From Desulfobacteraceae bacterium (GTDB lineage: Bacteria; Desulfobacterota; Desulfobacteria; Desulfobacterales; Desulfobacteraceae): a DNA stretch of 14,475 bases. This document shows, piece by piece, positions 6,598-14,475 of this stretch. The position numbers and the translations under genes are program-made. The notes below the pieces were generated by a model. That model saw only the letters and a program-made list of their open reading frames with translations. It was not told the DNA's origin and did not search any database. Location of the stretch: NCBI GenBank assembly GCA_022712835.1, contig JAFLJU010000458.1, forward strand, positions 1-14,475, given 5' to 3'. Numbering within the stretch: position 1 is the first letter of the stretch; each line of letters opens with the position of its first letter.

Positions 6598-6732
6598 ATT
6601 GTGTATGGCAACATCGTGCCGGGTGTCTGAAAGGGGGGCATATACGGTATGCAGCTTTAACAGACCTGATTTGTGGCAATCGTTTGATGGGAAAATTCAG
6701 TCAGCATTCAGGTAATATAGAAGGGGAAAAAA

Positions 6733-8706
6733 ATGAGGTACGCAGAAACAGGGTTTAACTTGGAAATTGATTTAACCCGGGGAAATATTGAGAAGGTCGC
6801 AACCGACCCGAAAGATACCGAACTCTATCTGGGCGGTTTGGGTACCAATGCTAAACTCCTATGGGACAGGGTTCCCCCCGAGGCGGACGCCTTTTCTCCT
6901 GAGAATTTATTGATTTTTGCAGCGGGTCTTTTGTGCGGGACACCCGCTGTTGGTTGTAACCGTACCATTGTTTCCACCATATCTCCCCAGACTAAATTAA
7001 TGGCATTTTCCATGATGGGCGGTTTTTTTGCACCGGAGTTGAAATATGCAGGACTTGATAAGGTGGTTTTTCGGGGCAAATCTGAGCGCTTGGTTTATCT
7101 GTACATAAACAATGACAAGGTGGAATTAAGGGATGCCTCCCATTTAAAGGGAAAGGGCTCCATTGAAACCGCTGAAATCATACGCAAAGAGTTGAACCAG
7201 CCCAAGGCCCAGGTGGCTGCCATTGGCAAGGCCGGTGAAAACAGAGTTTTTTATGCATCCATCGAACAGGGCAGATCCTCTGCCAGTCGGGGCGGCATCG
7301 GCGCTGTCATGGGAGACAAAGGGGTGAAGGCCATCGTTGTCCGGGGTACAAAGGATATTAATATCGCAAAGCCCCTGGAATACATGGAACTTTGCAACGA
7401 AGTCATGGAATATATAAAAGATCGCAATGACAATCCCATTCCCGGTGTCATGCCCATATTAGCAGGTCTTGGTTCTCCCCAGGAGATGAAAGTCCATGAT
7501 GAGAAATGGCATACGGAAAATTTTATGTGGGGCAATTCGAGAACCCGGCGAAAAGGGTTCTGGACCGATGAGGTTGCAAATGACTGGCTTACAACAATGG
7601 AAAAAGCAAGGACCCGATTGATCTCCTGCTACAATTGTCCCATGACATGCGGGGCCACCATTTCCATGCCGGGACTTCCCACCTATATGATGAAATGCTT
7701 TACCAAACTCACCTATACAATGGGGGCTTTTTCAGACCTTGATTTTGGGTTGAGAATCGCTCAAAAGGCCACTGAATATGGACTGGACGGATTTTCTGCT
7801 CCCCAGGTCATGGCCTTTGCCCTGGAACTTCTGGAAGAGGGAATCCTAAGCCCGGATGACTTTCCGGGATTGCCCGAAGACAATGAAGGTAAATTTTATT
7901 ACCTGTTGGACATGATTGTGAACCGTGAAGGCATCGGGGACGTACTGGCAGAAGGAACCTATTGGGCTGCCAAGAAGATCGGCAAAGGAGCTGAGGCCTT
8001 TGCCCATAATAATATCAAGAAACACGAGCAGTTGCCCCTCAAGCTGTCCATGCTGAATCCCATCTATTTTCTCATGTATTGTACCGGTGAAAAGATGAAC
8101 ATTACCCAGATTGAAGGACAGTTCCCACAAGCCCCCTATCCCAAGCTGGAGCATAGGGAAGCCTTTGTCAAAGACTGGATTCATGTGCCGGATGAAAAGT
8201 TCAAGCAGTATTTTCTGGACTGGGAACCCCGTGGAGAAAAATCCATGCCCTATTATCCCACGGTTGATATGTGTTGTGAAATTGTTGACTGGATGGAGCG
8301 GATGCATTACATTGACGATGCGCTTGGTCAGTGTGCCGGGCTTTCCTCCTTTCCGTTAAAGCCGCCTTATCATATCCACAATTACCCCAAATTCATATCC
8401 GCCGGGGCCGGAATTGAGATGGATGAAGAATCCCTCTCCCTGGCTGCCAAGCGTTACAGGACGCTTATTCGTGCCTTCAATACCAGAAGGGGCATGAGAC
8501 GAAAAGATGAAAGGCCCCCCGAGGATCATTGGAAAAAGAGGTTCCCTGAACTTGAAGAAGAGTTGCTGGATACCTATTACAAATTCAAGGGATGGAACGA
8601 GGACGGCATTCCCACCAAGGAATCCCTGGACGAACTGGGTCTGGGTTATGTTGCGGACGACTTCCTGGAAAGAGGGATACTGAAAGCGGACGAAGAGGGT
8701 AAATAG
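6733..8706 (+). CDS. bamB: class II benzoyl-CoA reductase catalytic subunit BamB
   Basis: This 657-aa member of the tungsten aldehyde:ferredoxin oxidoreductase family is the active-site subunit of the ATP-independent benzoyl-CoA reductase, which reduces benzoyl-CoA to cyclohexa-1,5-diene-1-carbonyl-CoA. The N-terminal AOR domain (about 1-210) includes the cofactor-binding stretch RGGIGAVMGDKGVKAIVV. The [4Fe-4S] ligands are Cys299, Cys302 and Cys306 (CYNCPMTC) and probably Cys534 near the C-terminal domain (DALGQCAG). The length fits the BamB group, somewhat longer than typical archaeal AORs. AAGGGG precedes the ATG. The generic annotation would be 'aldehyde ferredoxin oxidoreductase'; the BamB call rests on the following bamC-F genes and the neighbouring had and bamA. 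No in-frame TGA is found here. It is first in the P2 operon. Confidence 0.93.
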   Translation: MRYAETGFNLEIDLTRGNIEKVATDPKDTELYLGGLGTNAKLLWDRVPPEADAFSPENLLIFAAGLLCGTPAVGCNRTIVSTISPQTKLMAFSMMGGFFAPELKYAGLDKVVFRGKSERLVYLYINNDKVELRDASHLKGKGSIETAEIIRKELNQPKAQVAAIGKAGENRVFYASIEQGRSSASRGGIGAVMGDKGVKAIVVRGTKDINIAKPLEYMELCNEVMEYIKDRNDNPIPGVMPILAGLGSPQEMKVHDEKWHTENFMWGNSRTRRKGFWTDEVANDWLTTMEKARTRLISCYNCPMTCGATISMPGLPTYMMKCFTKLTYTMGAFSDLDFGLRIAQKATEYGLDGFSAPQVMAFALELLEEGILSPDDFPGLPEDNEGKFYYLLDMIVNREGIGDVLAEGTYWAAKKIGKGAEAFAHNNIKKHEQLPLKLSMLNPIYFLMYCTGEKMNITQIEGQFPQAPYPKLEHREAFVKDWIHVPDEKFKQYFLDWEPRGEKSMPYYPTVDMCCEIVDWMERMHYIDDALGQCAGLSSFPLKPPYHIHNYPKFISAGAGIEMDEESLSLAAKRYRTLIRAFNTRRGMRRKDERPPEDHWKKRFPELEEELLDTYYKFKGWNEDGIPTKESLDELGLGYVADDFLERGILKADEEGK

Positions 8707-8724
8707 ACGGCAGCATAAAAACAA

Positions 8725-8764
8725 GACCCATTAGATTAATACCCATTTGAATGGACCCATTAGA
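8725..8764 (+). repeat. short direct repeats in the bamB-bamC gap
   Basis: GACCCATTAGA occurs exactly twice (8725-8735 and 8754-8764), with a diverged third copy TACCCATTTGA (8740-8750) between them. The copy spacing is 14-15 bases. Confidence 0.65.
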
Positions 8765-8780
8765 GTGGAGGGAAGCAACC

Positions 8781-9335
8781 TTGACTGGTAATACAACAGA
8801 AAAAGAAAAGAAAATAATAAAAACAATTCGGATCGATGTTGATAAATGCAATGGGTGCAGGGCCTGTGAGATGATCTGCTCTGCCTTCCATGCGGTGCCC
8901 AAGTATAGCAGTAATAATCCTGCCCGTTCCCGCATCCGGATCATCCGGGAGCCTTTAAGGGATCTGTATGTGCCTGTTTATGCGGGAGAATATACGGTTT
9001 CCGAATGTGCTGGCAGGGATAAATACTTAATTGACGGGAAGGAATATGACGAATGTGCCTTTTGCAGGGCATCCTGCCCCTCCAGAGACGAGTTCAAGGA
9101 ACCCGATTCCGGATTGCCTCTCAAATGCGATATGTGCGAAGGCGAAGAGGAGCCTTTGTGTGTAAAGTGGTGCATGCATGATGCATTGATTCTGGAAGAA
9201 AGAGAAGAAGAAGTTGACGACCAGGAGGCATCAGTTGAGCAGGAAGACTTGGATATCGGCTTAGAATCATTGGCAGATAAGTTTGGCATGGACAAGATAA
9301 TGGATGCCCTTGCCCGGATGAACGAGAAAGATTAG
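8781..9335 (+). CDS. bamC: Fe-S electron-transfer subunit BamC
   Basis: This ferredoxin-like protein is the electron-donating partner that forms the core reductase with BamB. From the TTG start it has 184 residues. Cysteine groups are CNGCRACEMIC (Cys23, 26, 29, 33), CAFCRASC (92, 95, 99) and CDMCEGEEEPLCVKWC (116, 119, 127, 131). This fits about three [4Fe-4S] clusters in the HybA/DmsB-like fold. The C-terminus is a long acidic tail (EEREEEVDD and beyond). I prefer the TTG at 8781 because GGAGGGAA (8767-8774) lies 6 bases upstream. An ATG at 8751 would add 10 residues but has no ribosome site and would run through that Shine-Dalgarno. bamD follows after 48 bases. Confidence 0.88.
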   Translation: MTGNTTEKEKKIIKTIRIDVDKCNGCRACEMICSAFHAVPKYSSNNPARSRIRIIREPLRDLYVPVYAGEYTVSECAGRDKYLIDGKEYDECAFCRASCPSRDEFKEPDSGLPLKCDMCEGEEEPLCVKWCMHDALILEEREEEVDDQEASVEQEDLDIGLESLADKFGMDKIMDALARMNEKD

Positions 9336-9344
9336 AAGGCCATC

Positions 9345-9372
9345 CCATTAAAGTCAAACCAATAAAGTAAAA
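9345..9372 (+). repeat. 14-bp tandem duplication in the bamC-bamD gap
   Basis: CCATTAAAGTCAAA (9345-9358) and CCAATAAAGTAAAA (9359-9372) are adjacent and match at 12 of 14 positions. They fill most of the gap up to the bamD ribosome site. Confidence 0.6.
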
Positions 9373-9383
9373 AAGGACAGACA

Positions 9384-10535
9384 GTGGAAACTATAGCCCC
9401 CTTCCTAGAAGTGATAGACGAGATAAATGAGGCTGGCGGAGACGTCTTTAAGCTATGCTTTCAATGCGGATTGTGTGATACAGTTTGCCCCTGGAATAAG
9501 GTTCGACCCTTTAGCATGCGCAAGTTAATTAGGGAGGCCGCCTTTGGTTTAAGTGAAGTAGAAGGTGAAGATATCTGGCGCTGTACTACCTGCGGAATCT
9601 GCCCGGCGCAATGCCCAAGAGGGGTCAAGCAGATTGACATGGCTGTTGCCCTGCGGCGGGTAGCAACGGAATATGAACTTTTTCCTCCTTCAGTTAAATC
9701 GGCCCGGACGGCGAGAGCCAGCCTGATTTCCGAAGGCAACCCTTTGCAGGGAGATCGGCAAAAACGTGCTGACTGGGCAAAGGAGTTGTCCATAAAACCC
9801 TATGCCGAAGGCATGGAGGCGCTATATTTTGTGGGGTGTTATTTAAGCTATGATCCCAGAATGAAAAAAGTGGCTACTGCCACGGCCAATATTCTTAAAA
9901 AAGCAGGTGTAGAGTTTGGCATCCTGGGGAACAAGGAAAGCTGTTGCGGAGAAAGCATCCGAAAGACCGGCAGCGAGGAAGTTTTTAAAACTCTTGCAAA
10001 GGAAAACATTAAAACCTTTATCGATAATGGGGTAAAAAAGATTATTGTCTCTTCCCCCCATTGCTATCATACCTTTAAAAACGAATACCCCGAGTTCATG
10101 GTCAACTTTGAGGTGGTTCATATCAACCAATATTTATTGGAATTGATGGCTGACGGGCGGCTTGAACTCAAAGGAGAGTTTCCCAAACGGGTCACCTACC
10201 ATGATCCCTGCTACCTGGGGCGCCACAACGGGATCTATGATGAACCCCGGGAGGTGTTAACCAAAATCCCCGGATTGGAATTGGTTGAGATGGAAGATCA
10301 TGGCAAAAACAGTCTGTGTTGCGGCGGGGGCGGGGGGCGGATCTGGATGGACACCCCCAAGGAAGAACGGTTTTCCGACATCCGGTTGCGCCAGGCCAAT
10401 GAGGTGGGAGCACAAGTTCTTGCGACATCCTGCCCATATTGTATCACCAACTTTGAGGAAAGCCGGTTGAACCTTTCCTTTGAAGAGGTGATGGAAGTCA
10501 AAGACATCACGGAAATTATCAGTGAACTCTTATAA
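9384..10535 (+). CDS. bamD: HdrC-HdrB-like Fe-S subunit BamD
   Basis: The 383-aa protein resembles a fusion of heterodisulfide reductase subunits C and B (HdrD/GlcF type). The N-terminal part holds two ferredoxin motifs (Cys25, 28, 31, 35 and Cys67, 70, 73, 77). The rest holds two CCG domains: Cys152, Cys187-188 and Cys227, then Cys276, Cys312-313 and CPYC 350-353. The second is a complete set; the first lacks the final CxxC (it has SPHC only). It probably relays electrons between the HdrA-type BamE and the BamBC core, in the cytoplasm. The start is GTG at 9384, supported by AAGGA (9373-9377) 6 bases upstream. The stop overlaps the first of several TTATAAGG-like repeats. Confidence 0.9.
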   Translation: METIAPFLEVIDEINEAGGDVFKLCFQCGLCDTVCPWNKVRPFSMRKLIREAAFGLSEVEGEDIWRCTTCGICPAQCPRGVKQIDMAVALRRVATEYELFPPSVKSARTARASLISEGNPLQGDRQKRADWAKELSIKPYAEGMEALYFVGCYLSYDPRMKKVATATANILKKAGVEFGILGNKESCCGESIRKTGSEEVFKTLAKENIKTFIDNGVKKIIVSSPHCYHTFKNEYPEFMVNFEVVHINQYLLELMADGRLELKGEFPKRVTYHDPCYLGRHNGIYDEPREVLTKIPGLELVEMEDHGKNSLCCGGGGGRIWMDTPKEERFSDIRLRQANEVGAQVLATSCPYCITNFEESRLNLSFEEVMEVKDITEIISELL

Positions 10536-10564
10536 AGGTCTTTTATAAGGATTTTTTATAAGGA
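10529..10564 (+). repeat. TTATAAGG-type tandem repeats after bamD
   Basis: TTTTATAAGGA occurs at 10541-10551 and 10554-10564 (13-base period). A diverged copy, CTTATAAAGG, precedes them and contains the bamD stop codon. Each unit resembles a ribosome site but none is followed by a gene start. Confidence 0.6.
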
Positions 10565-10651
10565 TATGTCCTGGACGATTGATTTAAAGTGAGCCTAAGG
10601 GGTCTGGCCCAGACAGAGCAGACCGCAAATATATGATGAGGAGAAGAGAAC

Positions 10652-13600
10652 GTGGGAAATGACGTATTGCCAAAAGAAGTACTAGAGTTTTCTGATAGTC
10701 TTGTTTCCATGGATATGGGCAACAAAAACTTTGGAGACGTTATGGTCGTTGGCGGAGGGGTTAGTGGTATTCAAGCCTCTCTTGACCTTGCCACTGCGGG
10801 TTTCAAAGTGTATATGGTGGAAAAAGGACCCAGTATCGGCGGCCATATGGCCCAGCTGGATAAGACCTTTCCCACCAATGATTGCTCCATGTGAATTCTC
10901 TCTCCTAAACTGGTCGAGGTCGGCCGGCATCCGAACATTGAGATTTTAACATTTAGTGAAGTAGAAACGGTGGAGGGGGAAAAAGGTGATTTCCAGGTAG
11001 GCCTTAAAACCCGCCCTCGATATATCATTGAGGACAAATGCACGGGGTGTACCACCTGTGTGACCTATTGTCCGGTAACATACCCGGACGAATTTAACCA
11101 AGATATTTCAGACAACAAGGCGGTCCACGTCTTTTTTTCCCAGGCAATTCCTCTGGTGGCCTATATTGATGACAGTTGCCTTCGGCTGAAAGAGGACAAA
11201 TGTGATATCTGCAGCGGTGTCTGCCAGGCCGGGGCCATTGATTTCAGGCAAACTCCCAAGAAAACCCAGATAAATGTCGGGGCCATCATTCTGTCTTCTG
11301 GTATTACGCCTTTTGATCCTTCGGTGAAGGATGAGTATGGTTATAACACCATGGAAAATGTGGTCACCAGTATGGACTATGAACGGCTTCTTTCCTCCAC
11401 AGGTCCCTATGAAGGAGAGGTCTTGCGGGCTTCGGATAAAAAACATCCCAAAAAAATAGCCTGGATTCAATGTGTGGGTTCAAGAAGGGTGACCGAAGGA
11501 GATAACAGCTATTGTTCCGGTGTCTGCTGCACCTATACCCAAAAACAGGTGATTCTTACAAAACATCATTACGAAGATGCCGAATGTACCATATTTCACA
11601 ACGATATTAGGTCCTTTGGAAAGGATTTTGAAAGATACTTCCAGCGGACGGAAAACTTACCCGGAGTTGCGTTTATCAGAAGCTATGCCTCCATTGAAAA
11701 AGAGCTGCCGGACAACAAGGGTGTTATTGTCAGGTATGCCACAGCCGATGATGGGGTTAAGCGTGAAGAATTTGACATGGTGGTGCTTTCGGTGGGATTA
11801 AATCCCCCCAAGGCCTACAAGGAGATTTCAGAAAAATTCGGCATCGATCTGAATGCCCACGGATTTTGTAAAACAGATTCCACCAATCCGATTCAAACCA
11901 ACCGGCCAGGCATTTTTGTTTCCGGTGCGTTCCAGGGTCCCACAGATATTCCTGAATCGGTTTTTTCCGCAAGCGGTGCCAGTGCCCAGATCGGAGAACT
12001 GCTTGACTATCGCCGGGGCAATCTTGCCAGGGAAAGAACCTACCCGATAGAGCGGGATGTTTCTGGAGAAGAACCCAGGATCGGTGTGTTTGTCTGCCAT
12101 TGCGGGGCAAATATCTCAAGTGTTGTTAATGTCCCGTCCACGGTTGACTATGCTCTCACATTGCCCAATGTTGTTTATGCAAAGGAGCAGATCTTTTCCT
12201 GTGCTACTAATTCTGCCCAGGAGATAACACAACTTGCCCAGGAAAAAGGGCTCAACCGGGTGGTCATCGCAGCCTGTTCCCCCAGAACCCTTGAGCCTTT
12301 GTTCCGGGATACCCTTCGGGAAGCAGGGTTAAATCAATATTATCTGGATATGGCCAATATCCGGGAACACTGCTCCTGGGTCCATGCCAAACAAAAGGAC
12401 GAGGCCACCCAAAAGGCCCAGGATATTGTAAGGATGTCAGTGGCAAGGGCTGCTCAATTAGAACCCTTACAGGAATTTGAGCTGCCGGTAAATAAGGCGG
12501 CGCTTGTGGTGGGTGGCGGTATCGCCGGCATGACCTGTGCCCTGTCCATTGCAAAACAGGGCCATGAGGTTCATCTGGTGGAAAAAGCCAAAGATTTAGG
12601 CGGTATGGCCAGAAGAATACATTCCACCCTGGAAGGCTTAGATGTTCAAACCTATCTGGACGAGCTTATACAACAGGTGTATAAAAATCCCTTGATCCAT
12701 GTTTCCCATGAAGCAACAATCAAAGATGTGGCTGGATATCTTGGCAATTTTACCACCACCCTTAAAACTGAAGGGTACACAAAGGTCATCAAACATGGCG
12801 CGTCTGTTCTGGCCATTGGTGCGGATGTATATAAACCTGCGGAATACCTCTATGGCGAAAATAATAAGGTGTTCACCCACATTGATCTGGGGGGCGAGAT
12901 TGCCCAGGGGAACGAAATAGTCATCAATGCTGAAAGCCTGGTGATGATCCAATGTGTGGGCGGTAGAAATGAAGAGAATAATTATTGCTCCAGGGTGTGT
13001 TGCGGTCATGCCGTAAAAAATGCCATTAAACTTAAAGAGAAAAATCCTGCCATGCGGATCTATATTCTTTTCAGGGATATGAGAACCTATGGATTCAAGG
13101 AAGATGCCTATCGGCATGCCGCAGAACTTGGGGTTCAGTTTATCCGGTATACCCCGGAAGATCCACCAATTGTGGAAGCGGCCAAAGAGGGCGGCAAAGA
13201 GATTGTCCGCGTAACCGTCGCCGACCTGATTCTGGGTCAGCGCCTGGAACTTGACGCCGATATTTTATCTTTGGCAGCAGCAGTTATTCCGGCTGAATCA
13301 ACCCATGAAGTAGCCAGACATTTCAAGGTGACCTTAAGCCCGGATGAATTTTTCAAGGAAGCCCATGTGAAGTTAAAACCCGTTGAATTTGCAACGGACG
13401 GGGTGTTTCTTTGTGGAACAGCCCATTATCCCAAACATATTCCGGAAACAATTAACCAGGCCTATGGTGCGGCAGGCAGGGTGTTGACGCTTTTATCAAG
13501 TGATACGGTGATGGCTTCGGGGTCGGTGGCAATCGTAAATGAATATGATTGTGTTTCCTGCGGGGCATGTCTTACCGCCTGTACCTATGATGCAATTGAA

Positions 13601-13801
13601 TTTCGGGACACCCCAAAGGGTAAAAAAGCTTTTGTGAATCCGATTCTTTGCAAGGGAGACGGGCTGTGTAATGCCAAATGTCCAACATCTGCCATTATCC
13701 TGAAGCATTTTACCGATGATGCTTTGAAAAGTCAGATTGATGCGGCCGTTACAAATGAAGATATTATTGAACAGATGGATGCGGTTTTTGAAGGTGTTTA
13801 A
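10652..13801 (+). CDS. bamE: double HdrA-type flavoprotein BamE, selenocysteine-containing
   Basis: This is a single 1049-aa gene, interrupted only by an in-frame TGA at 10892-10894, codon 81. Translation continues in the same frame with [18 protein letters not shown], the normal HdrA sequence after the last Cys of NDC-x-x-C, so the site reads C78-S-M-U81. Domains in order are FAD motif GGGVSG (34-39); ferredoxin Cys130, 133, 136, 140 and Cys176, 184, 187, 191; an HdrA-type start VCHCG (Cys482, Cys484); a second FAD motif GGGIAGM near 617-623; and a C-terminal 2x[4Fe-4S] domain (Cys967, 970, 973, 977, then 1000, 1006, 1010). The first module lacks the VCHCG segment and the second lacks the CxxU site. 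The likely role is flavin-based electron bifurcation feeding BamBC. The start is GTG with GAGGAG (10638-10643) upstream. Splitting at the TGA would be an annotation error. Confidence 0.92.
10892..10927 (+). promoter_or_regulatory. selenocysteine UGA and SECIS-like hairpin in bamE
   Basis: The TGA (10892-10894) is followed by CTGGTC (10910-10915) pairing with GGCCGG (10922-10927), six pairs including two G-U types. The loop is GAGGTC (10916-10921). The loop begins 21 bases after the TGA and has the GGU typical of bacterial SECIS loops, within the usual distance for SelB-dependent insertion. Confidence 0.75.
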
Positions 13802-13813
13802 TTGCAAAAGAAA

Positions 13814-13840
13814 ATAACAAAAACTGTTAGCCTTTGTTAT
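13814..13840 (+). repeat. 8-bp hairpin in the bamE-bamF gap
   Basis: ATAACAAA (13814-13821) and TTTGTTAT (13833-13840) are perfect inverted arms around an 11-base loop, ending directly before the AAAGGAGAG ribosome site of bamF. It is AT-rich and weak. It could set bamF translation or stabilise the upstream mRNA. Confidence 0.45.
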
Positions 13841-13854
13841 AAAGGAGAGAAGCT

Positions 13855-14475
13855 ATGAGTGCTGGTCTTGAATTTAAACCAAATATACTGGGGTTTGTTT
13901 GCCATTGGTGAGCGTATGGTGCTGCTGACCTTGCTGGAGTTTCCAGACTACAATATGCAAATGAAATGCGGCTTATCCGGGTGATGTGTTCCGGTAGAGT
14001 CGACCTGGAATTTATACTCAGGGCCTTTTCAAACGGACAGGACGGTGTGTTTATCGGTGGGTGCAAACTAGACGAATGTAATTATGTCACCCATGGAAAT
14101 TATGATGCATTGGCCAATACCTATCTTGCTAAAAGGATATTAAAACATGTGGGTTTGAACCCTGATCGGCTTCGCACGGAGTTTATGTCCGGTGCCGACG
14201 GTAATCTTCTGGCCGAATATACCGATGATTTTGTAAGACAGATAAAAGAGTTGGGACCAATAGGCAAAGCCGAAGGGCTGGACAAAGATGCTGTGAAGTT
14301 CAAGCTTGCTGCCGTCAGAAAATTGATTCCCTACCTGAGACTTTTGGAAAGAGAGCGATTCCGGGTGCCGGCTAAATCAAAGGCGGCCTATGAGGCGTTT
14401 TTTGAAGATGATGGGATAAACACTCTGTTTGATGACATTTTTACAGAAAAACTTGCGGTCAGTCAGATTATAATG
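13855..14475 (+). CDS. bamF: MvhD-like subunit BamF, selenocysteine-containing (partial)
   Basis: The gene is cut by the window end; 207 codons are visible. It belongs to the MvhD/FrhD family, small [2Fe-2S] proteins that pass electrons to HdrA. A TGA at 13909-13911 (codon 19) falls where relatives have the second Cys of CxxC: FVCHWU-AYGAADLAGVSR, so C16-x-x-U19. The other expected ligands follow: Cys45 in VMCSGRVD, and Cys70 and Cys75 in GGCKLDEC. The frame is open from the TGA to the window end and the family match is continuous, so the TGA is read as selenocysteine. The protein extends well past the roughly 140 residues of a simple MvhD. The start has AAAGGAG upstream. BamF-type selenoproteins are known from other class II clusters. 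Confidence 0.9.
13909..13946 (+). promoter_or_regulatory. selenocysteine UGA and SECIS-like hairpin in bamF
   Basis: After the TGA (13909-13911), CTGGA (13934-13938) pairs with TCCAG (13942-13946) around GTT. Opening the last pair gives a 5-base AGTTT loop. The loop lies about 27 bases after the TGA and contains GU, consistent with a bacterial SECIS, though the stem is short. Confidence 0.6.

Noticed and set aside
6603..6620. Possible sigma54 promoter (TGGCA...GTGCC)
   Set aside because: The GG to GC spacing is 9 rather than 10 bases and the -12 element is poor; a good sigma70-type promoter lies just upstream.
6605..6715. 36-codon open frame in the bamB leader, possible leader peptide
   Set aside because: There is no Shine-Dalgarno, it starts only a few bases after the predicted transcript start, and the residues show no attenuation-type codon run.
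10652..10894. Short 80-aa FAD-binding gene ahead of a separate 943-aa gene, or a pseudogene
   Set aside because: The frame is unbroken across the TGA, homologous sequence continues through it, codons 82-106 lie before the apparent second start, and a SECIS-like hairpin is present.

Overview
The window looks like part of the chromosome of a strictly anaerobic, aromatic-degrading deltaproteobacterium, most likely a sulfate reducer of the Desulfobacteraceae (Desulfobacula-like). The reasons are a class II (ATP-independent, tungsten) benzoyl-CoA reductase cluster, two in-frame UGA codons read as selenocysteine in Hdr/Mvh-type proteins, and moderately AT-rich DNA with very AT-rich spacers. The genus is inference; the pathway assignment is strong.

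Left part (1-2700, minus strand). A gene-free AT-rich stretch is followed by a two-gene ABC-2 type transporter operon (ATPase 1342-2061, permease 538-1329). Next comes a CspA-family cold-shock gene (2331-2534) with a recognisable promoter, a structured leader and a terminator. These look like ordinary flanking genes.

Middle part (2700-6421, plus strand). A strong sigma70-type promoter (TTGACG-17-TATAAA) carries two near-identical 19-bp boxes. It reads into a 59-aa MazE/AbrB-like protein (DUF2080-type) and then three enzyme genes: had (6-hydroxycyclohex-1-ene-1-carbonyl-CoA dehydrogenase), an SDR oxidoreductase, and bamA (6-oxocyclohex-1-ene-1-carbonyl-CoA hydrolase, ring opening). A 15-bp-stem terminator closes this unit.

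Right part (6422-14475, plus strand). A second promoter (TTGACA) carries the same type of box. It drives bamB (tungsten aldehyde:ferredoxin-oxidoreductase-family reductase), bamC (Fe-S protein), bamD (HdrC-HdrB-type fusion), bamE (double HdrA-type flavoprotein, 1049 aa) and bamF (MvhD-like, cut by the window end). bamE and bamF each contain one in-frame TGA at a position where relatives carry Cys inside a CxxC motif, and each TGA is followed by a SECIS-like hairpin. A naive ORF caller would break both genes.

Together: BamBC reduces benzoyl-CoA to the cyclic 1,5-dienoyl-CoA, with BamD/E/F (and further subunits presumably beyond the window) supplying low-potential electrons, probably by flavin-based electron bifurcation. 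After a hydration step whose gene is not in this window, Had oxidises the 6-hydroxy intermediate and BamA opens the ring to 3-hydroxypimeloyl-CoA. The SDR may act on a hydroxyacyl-CoA in the same route. The shared boxes in both promoters suggest one regulator for both operons; the small AbrB-like protein is a candidate but this is untested.
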